The position numbers were made by a program, and so were the translations under genes. A DNA stretch of 64,000 nucleotides from Mesorhizobium sp. NZP2077. GTDB taxonomy: Bacteria; Pseudomonadota; Alphaproteobacteria; Rhizobiales; Rhizobiaceae. Under the pieces are notes generated by a model, which was given only the letters and a program-made list of their open reading frames with translations, made no database searches and had not been told where the DNA came from. Positions 60,142 through 64,000 of this stretch are shown in pieces (the first letter of the stretch is position 1; each line of letters starts with the position of its first letter). The stretch covers positions 1,240,001 to 1,304,000 of the forward strand of contig NZ_CP051293.1 in the NCBI RefSeq assembly GCF_013170805.1, given 5' to 3'.

Positions 60142-60822
60142 GTGCCGCACTGGCTGCAACTGATGCTGGAGTCGCTGCCTTCGCTGCTCTGGGCCGCTCT
60201 GATCTTCACCGTACCGTTGACGCTGCTGTCCTTCGTCCTCGGCTTGACGGTTGGCCTCGGGGCAGCACTCGGCCGGCTGTTCGGGCCGAAGCCGCTGGTC
60301 GCCCTGGTGCGCTTCTATGTCTGGATCTTCCGCGGCACGCCGCTCCTGGTGCAGCTATTCCTGATCTTCTACGGCCTGCCGTCGGTCGGCATCCTGCTCG
60401 ACGCTTTCACGGCCGCGCTGATCGGCTTCACGCTCAACATCGGCGCCTACACGTCGGAGATCATCCGTGCTGCGATCGGTTCGGTGCCGAAAGGCCAGTG
60501 GGAAGCCGCCTATTCGATTGGCATGACCTGGAGCCAGGCGATGCGGCGCACCATCCTGCCGCAGGCCGGCCGGTTCGCGGTGCCGCCGCTCTCCAACACC
60601 TTCATCTCGCTGGTCAAGGACACTTCGCTGGCCGCCGCCATCACCGTGCCGGAGATGTTCCAGGCGGCGCAGCGCATCGTCGCCACCACCTATGAGCCGC
60701 TGATCCTCTATGTCGAGGCGGCGATCCTCTATCTGGCGCTGAGCTCGGTGCTGTCGGCCCTGCAGACGCGGCTGGAAAGCCGGCTCAACCGCTATGGCGG
60801 CTTCCTGGAGGCACGCTCATGA
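60142..60822 (+). CDS. Amino acid ABC transporter permease, cystine-type
   Basis: Protein of 226 residues with five membrane helices and the HisMQ-type motif AAYSIGMTWSQAMRRTILPQAGRFAVPPL. FRGTPLLVQLFLIFYGLPSVGI is the family opening. The start is a GTG at 60142 (GTGCCGCACTGGCTG) following GGAGGGCC. Its end overlaps the ATPase start by four bases. Confidence 0.9.
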   Translation: MPHWLQLMLESLPSLLWAALIFTVPLTLLSFVLGLTVGLGAALGRLFGPKPLVALVRFYVWIFRGTPLLVQLFLIFYGLPSVGILLDAFTAALIGFTLNIGAYTSEIIRAAIGSVPKGQWEAAYSIGMTWSQAMRRTILPQAGRFAVPPLSNTFISLVKDTSLAAAITVPEMFQAAQRIVATTYEPLILYVEAAILYLALSSVLSALQTRLESRLNRYGGFLEARS

Positions 60823-61592
60823 TCGGCCTCAGCAACATCGAAAAGCGCTTCGGCGACAATCTCGTGCTGAAGGGTGTCACCGTTACCATCGCCGAAGGCA
60901 GTGTCACTGCCCTCGTCGGCCCCTCCGGCGGTGGCAAGAGTACGCTTCTGCGCTGCATCAACCTGCTGGAGATACCCACCTCGGGAACCGTGCGCATTGG
61001 CGATGAGACGCTCGAGTTCCGGCCAGGCGGCAAGGTCGCGGCCAAGGATATCCAGCGCCTGCGCCTGCAGACCGGCATGGTGTTCCAGAATTTCCAGCTA
61101 TTCCCGCATCGCACGGCGATCGATAATGTGATGGAAGGGCTGGTGACGGTGCTGAAATGGCCGACGGAGAAGGCGCGCGAGCGGGCGCTTGCTTTGCTGG
61201 AAAAGGTCGGCATGGCGCACAAGGCCGATGCCTGGCCGGCGACGCTGTCGGGCGGCCAGCAACAGCGCGTGGCGATCGCGCGTGCGCTGGCGCCGTCGCC
61301 GAAAGTGCTGCTGTGCGACGAGCCGACTTCGGCGCTCGATCCGGAACTGGCGCAAGAAGTGGTCGACGTGCTGGGGAAGCTCGCCAGCGAGGGCACGACC
61401 ATGGTGATGGCGACGCATGATCTGCGGCTTGCCTCCAAGATCGCGCAGGAAGCGGTGTTCCTCGATGCTGGCGTCATCGTCGAGAAGGGGCCTTCCGCCG
61501 TGCTGTTCGGCAATCCGGAGCAGCAACGCACGAAGCGGTTCATCGCGACGCTGAAGCAGGAGGCGGAGAAGGAAGGCGGCGGCCAGGCGTAG
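60819..61592 (+). CDS. Amino acid ABC transporter ATP-binding protein, cystine-type
   Basis: ATPase of 257 residues: Walker A GPSGGGKS near 34, Q-loop MVFQNFQLFPH, signature LSGGQQQRVAIARAL, Walker B VLLCDEPTSALDPE, H-loop MATHDL. ATG 60819 overlaps the permease end (ATGA). It completes a three-gene uptake system for cystine or a similar polar amino acid. Confidence 0.93.
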   Translation: MIGLSNIEKRFGDNLVLKGVTVTIAEGSVTALVGPSGGGKSTLLRCINLLEIPTSGTVRIGDETLEFRPGGKVAAKDIQRLRLQTGMVFQNFQLFPHRTAIDNVMEGLVTVLKWPTEKARERALALLEKVGMAHKADAWPATLSGGQQQRVAIARALAPSPKVLLCDEPTSALDPELAQEVVDVLGKLASEGTTMVMATHDLRLASKIAQEAVFLDAGVIVEKGPSAVLFGNPEQQRTKRFIATLKQEAEKEGGGQA

Positions 61593-61624
61593 GCGCGGCC
61601 GTTGTTTCGCCAGTCCGAAAAACA

Positions 61625-61651
61625 AAAAACCCGGCGCGAGGCCGGGTTTTT
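61625..61651. terminator. Bidirectional terminator between the transporter and carD
   Basis: ACCCGGC/GCCGGGT with a five-base loop, flanked by A-run on the left and T-run on the right, so it can act for both convergent transcripts. Confidence 0.85.
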
Positions 61652-61672
61652 CAAATCCAGAGGCGAAAGCGA

Positions 61673-62254
61673 TCAGGCAGCTTCTTCCTGCTCGGCTTCC
61701 TCATTGTCGGCCTTGGCGCCGCGCTTAGGGCCCTTGTTGAGGTTCACCTCGATCAGGCGCACGGCTTCGGTTTCCGACATGCGGTTGACGGCCGCGATCT
61801 CGCGGGCCATGCGGTCGAGTGCCGCCTCATAGAGCTGGCGTTCGGAATAGGACTGCTCCGGCTGGTTGTCGGCGCGGTAGAGGTCGCGCACGACTTCCGA
61901 GATAGAGATCAGGTCGCCCGAATTGATCTTGGCATCATATTCCTGGGCGCGGCGCGACCACATGGTGCGCTTGACGCGGGCGCGGCCCTGCACGACCTTC
62001 AGCGCGCGCTCGACATAATCCTCTTCCGACAGCTTGCGCATGCCGATGGAGGTCGCCTTGGCGACCGGAACCTTCAGGCGCATCTTGTCCTTCTGGAAGT
62101 CGATGACGAACAGTTCAAGCTTGTGGCCAGCCACTTCCTGCTCGTCGATCGACACGATCTGGCCAACGCCGTGCGCCGGGTAGACGATGTACTCGCCGGT
62201 CTTGAAACCATGACGCGCACCAGTGGACTTCTTCTGGGGGGTGATCGTTGCCAT
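61673..62254 (-). CDS. CarD/CdnL family RNA polymerase-binding regulator
   Basis: Protein of 193 residues. The N-terminal RNA polymerase-interacting domain shows FKTGEYIVYPAHGVGQIVSIDEQEVAG and ELFVIDFQKDKMRLKVPV. The C-terminal helical domain includes RRAQEYDAKINSGDLISISEVVRDL. The acidic end (EEAEQEEAA) is typical. CarD/CdnL proteins stabilise open complexes at rRNA and housekeeping promoters. Start ATG 62254. Confidence 0.93.
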   Translation of the reverse strand: MATITPQKKSTGARHGFKTGEYIVYPAHGVGQIVSIDEQEVAGHKLELFVIDFQKDKMRLKVPVAKATSIGMRKLSEEDYVERALKVVQGRARVKRTMWSRRAQEYDAKINSGDLISISEVVRDLYRADNQPEQSYSERQLYEAALDRMAREIAAVNRMSETEAVRLIEVNLNKGPKRGAKADNEEAEQEEAA

Positions 62255-62624
62255 TACGCCCTGAACTCCTTGTTGTGGTACCGGCGTCCTGCCGGCCCGA
62301 ACTCGTGCGACCGGGGAAACCGATCGTTAGCCGCACAACAGATGAACCCACCGGAAAGGCCGGGACCGGCAAACCGCACGAACTGCGACCGCCTGGCCCA
62401 GATCGCTCTGGTCCGGAGTGGGATTTTCACCTTTCAGTGATTTGGGGCGTCTGCGCCATAAATCGACGTTGTGTCACCGGCATGTTTCGCTGATGTAACA
62501 CAAAAAGTCGGAAGAATCAAGGTTTTGCTGCATTCGCGAAGGCCATAGGTCCGCGCCGCCTGTCAAGGCGGTTGATGCGGCAAGGCTCTTACCTAGCGTA
62601 ATACCGGCTTTCGCGGCCTTGTTG
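62255..62624. other. 370-base region between carD and fdxA
   Basis: Both genes run on the minus strand, so this holds the carD promoter and the fdxA 3' end. A short inverted pair CCGGCGTCCTGCCGG lies near the carD start. No further gene, repeat or RNA seen. Confidence 0.4.
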
Positions 62625-62963
62625 TCAATCGCCTTCGCCGGGTTCGGCCGAGAAGTATTTCTCGAACTTGCCTGCCTCACCGTCGAAGGTCTTGGCGTCT
62701 GCCGGCGGCTCCTTCTTGGCGGTGATGTTGGGCCATTTGTCGGCATATTCGGTGTTGATCTGCAGCCATTTGTCGAGGCCGGGCTCGGTGTCGGGCTTGA
62801 TCGCGTCGGCGGGGCATTCGGGCTCGCAGACGCCGCAGTCGATGCACTCGTCGGGATGGATGACGAGCATGTTCTCCCCTTCATAGAAACAGTCGACCGG
62901 ACAGACCTCGATGCAGTCCATATATTTGCATTTGATGCAATTGTCGGTCACGACATAGGTCAT
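62625..62963 (-). CDS. fdxA: Seven-iron ferredoxin FdxA
   Basis: Electron carrier of 112 residues. The cluster cysteines lie in [23 protein letters not shown] and [18 protein letters not shown], the arrangement of [3Fe-4S][4Fe-4S] ferredoxins. ATG 62963 (MTYVVTDN) is the family start; the frame upstream is not conserved. The downstream part ([15 protein letters not shown]) is also typical. Confidence 0.94.
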   Translation of the reverse strand: MTYVVTDNCIKCKYMDCIEVCPVDCFYEGENMLVIHPDECIDCGVCEPECPADAIKPDTEPGLDKWLQINTEYADKWPNITAKKEPPADAKTFDGEAGKFEKYFSAEPGEGD

Positions 62964-63211
62964 CGATCGGCTCCGGGACGTCCCAGCTAAATGGGCCAGT
63001 TTTCTTGGGCTTTTTCCGTGAGGTAACGCCTTTGCCCGTCGCTTGCAAGGGTTGCCATGCCCGACGGCTTCGGCGTTTCCGGAATGGAATTCCAGGCAGC
63101 AAGCGCGCCAGGGGCGTGCGATGTCGCGTTGAGCGTGTTGTTTGCCGGGTTCGGTTCCGTCGCGCGTCCGCCGTTGACCTGAGATCGCGGCCCCCGTTCC
63201 GGTCGGCAGCC

Positions 63212-63598
63212 TCAATCTTCGCCAAGCAAGCGGTCGGTCTGGCGGCGCTCTCTCTTGGTCGGGCGGCCGCTGCCGGCCTCGCGCAGCGCCGGGATAGCAT
63301 CGGGAAGCGCCTCACCCTTCGGTGCGGGCGGCGGCGACATGTCCTCATAGAGGGTGCGGGCTTCCTCCGCCGGGCCGCGCCGGACACCGGCGCCGAGCAC
63401 CTTCCAGACGAAGATGCGCCGGTCGAGCGTGATGGTTAGGACGTCGCCCGGCTTGACCAGATCGGAGGCCTGCGCTGCTTTGTCGCGATTGATGTGCACC
63501 CGCCCCGCGACGACCAGCTTCGCCGCCAGCGAGCGTGATTTCACCGCGCGCGAGAAGAAGAGCCATTTGTCGATCCGCTGGCGGCCTTCTGCAACCAT
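63212..63598 (-). CDS. S4-domain RNA-binding protein (Hsp15-like)
   Basis: Protein of 128 residues with an N-terminal S4 fold ([35 protein letters not shown]) and a basic tail ([18 protein letters not shown]). Hsp15 relatives bind the 50S subunit carrying stalled nascent chains. ATG 63598. It follows the gene at 63726 on the same strand across a palindromic repeat. Confidence 0.88.
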   Translation of the reverse strand: MVAEGRQRIDKWLFFSRAVKSRSLAAKLVVAGRVHINRDKAAQASDLVKPGDVLTITLDRRIFVWKVLGAGVRRGPAEEARTLYEDMSPPPAPKGEALPDAIPALREAGSGRPTKRERRQTDRLLGED

Positions 63599-63607
63599 CG
63601 AACCCGC

Positions 63608-63660
63608 CTAGAGCATGATGCCGAAAAGTGCGAAGCGGTTTTCGGGCGACATCATGCTCC
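63608..63660. repeat. 53-base palindromic repeat, short family, copy 2
   Basis: CTAGAGCATGATG and CATCATGCTCC ends around CCGAAAAGTG and GCGGTTTTCGGG. Reverse-oriented relative of 24172-24224. It lies between the S4 gene and the preceding gene on the minus strand. Confidence 0.7.
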
Positions 63661-63725
63661 ATCTCTTAGTTTAGAGGCGGATTCAGATTTCAGGTCGAGT
63701 CGACCTGAAATCATCCGGCTCTGGC

Positions 63726-64000
63726 CTACTTCTTCAGCTGGTCGCGCAAGGCGGCGAGCTTGGCGAAGGGCGAATCCGGATCGAAGCGCACCGGGCGCTC
63801 CTCGCGCGGCTTTGGCTGGAAGGCGGGCTTTGCGCCGCCCTGATCGGGGCGACCGCCCTTGCCTTCGGGCCTGCCGCCCTTCCAGTCGGGACGGCCGTCA
63901 CGACGCTCAGGACGCTCGCCTTGGGGGCGACCGTCGCGGCGCTGTTCGCCTTCGGCCTGCGGCTTGGGCTTGAACTTCGAGCGGTCGAAGCGCGGCTTGC
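63726..64000 (-). CDS. C-terminal end of a protein with an Arg/Gly/Pro-rich tail (partial; possibly an RNA/DNA helicase)
   Basis: The frame is open from the window edge to TAG at 63728-63726 and ends FDPDSPFAKLAALRDQLKK. The visible 90 residues are basic and repetitive (GRPQGERPERRDG, GRPDWKGGRPEGKGGRPDQGG). In Rhizobiales a helicase gene with such a tail often precedes the S4-domain gene, so a helicase is a guess from context; no helicase motif is in the window. Confidence 0.7.
   Translation of the reverse strand, partial: KPRFDRSKFKPKPQAEGEQRRDGRPQGERPERRDGRPDWKGGRPEGKGGRPDQGGAKPAFQPKPREERPVRFDPDSPFAKLAALRDQLKK

Overview
The window is a GC-rich bacterial chromosome segment from an alphaproteobacterium of the order Rhizobiales, most likely Mesorhizobium or a close relative. 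Supporting signs are the RcdA (DUF1465) gene, a CarD-type regulator, an rpoH paralogue, CtrA-type TTAA-N7-TTAAC boxes, a serC leader of the alphaproteobacterial type, and several families of short rhizobial palindromic repeats. No phage, plasmid replication, symbiosis-island or CRISPR genes were seen, and no tRNA or rRNA gene was recognised. The genus is inferred from gene content and order, not from a database match.

Layout. 0.2-13.3 kb: an ABC half-transporter, a decayed DUF3857/transglutaminase gene, an M32 carboxypeptidase, small membrane or secreted proteins, an ExbB-like/OmpA-like envelope pair, a haemolysin III protein, suhB, efp, a Sel1-repeat protein and a thiE-like gene. 13.4-18.7 kb: a DMT exporter divergent from an Lrp/AsnC regulator, a methyltransferase, a TSUP permease, two small membrane proteins, a strong small-RNA candidate and rcdA. 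18.8-24.8 kb: ruvC, an AbrB/PIN toxin-antitoxin pair, ruvAB, a Tat-exported phosphoesterase, a GH5 glycosidase and ybgC. 24.8-33 kb: a parDE-like pair, then tolQRAB, an inserted acyltransferase, pal and cpoB. 33-42.2 kb: tilS, ftsH, two cysteine-repeat secreted protein genes (one broken), glmM and two porin-like genes. 42.3-47.7 kb: serC, serA, an EamA transporter and purA. 47.8-52.7 kb: a Pro/Ala-rich membrane protein, ccdAB, an ABC-F ATPase and thiamine pyrophosphokinase. 52.7-64 kb: a TPP riboswitch with thiBPQ, an M48 lipoprotein, an rpoH-family sigma factor, a cystine-type ABC transporter, carD, fdxA, an S4-domain protein and the C-terminal end of a further protein.

Functional themes. 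Much of the window serves the cell envelope and division (Tol-Pal-CpoB, FtsH, GlmM, porins, RcdA), recombination (RuvABC), serine synthesis and thiamine supply. Candidate CtrA boxes lie in front of both porins, rcdA, the small RNA and, with one mismatch, the tol operon; if real, they tie these loci to the cell cycle.

Genome dynamics stand out. Three toxin-antitoxin modules sit inside or beside conserved housekeeping clusters, and one toxin seems to have lost its start codon. tolA contains a run of 34 C residues, three nonsense codons occur where Tyr or Cys is expected, and palindromic repeats touch the ends of ftsH, efp and tilS.
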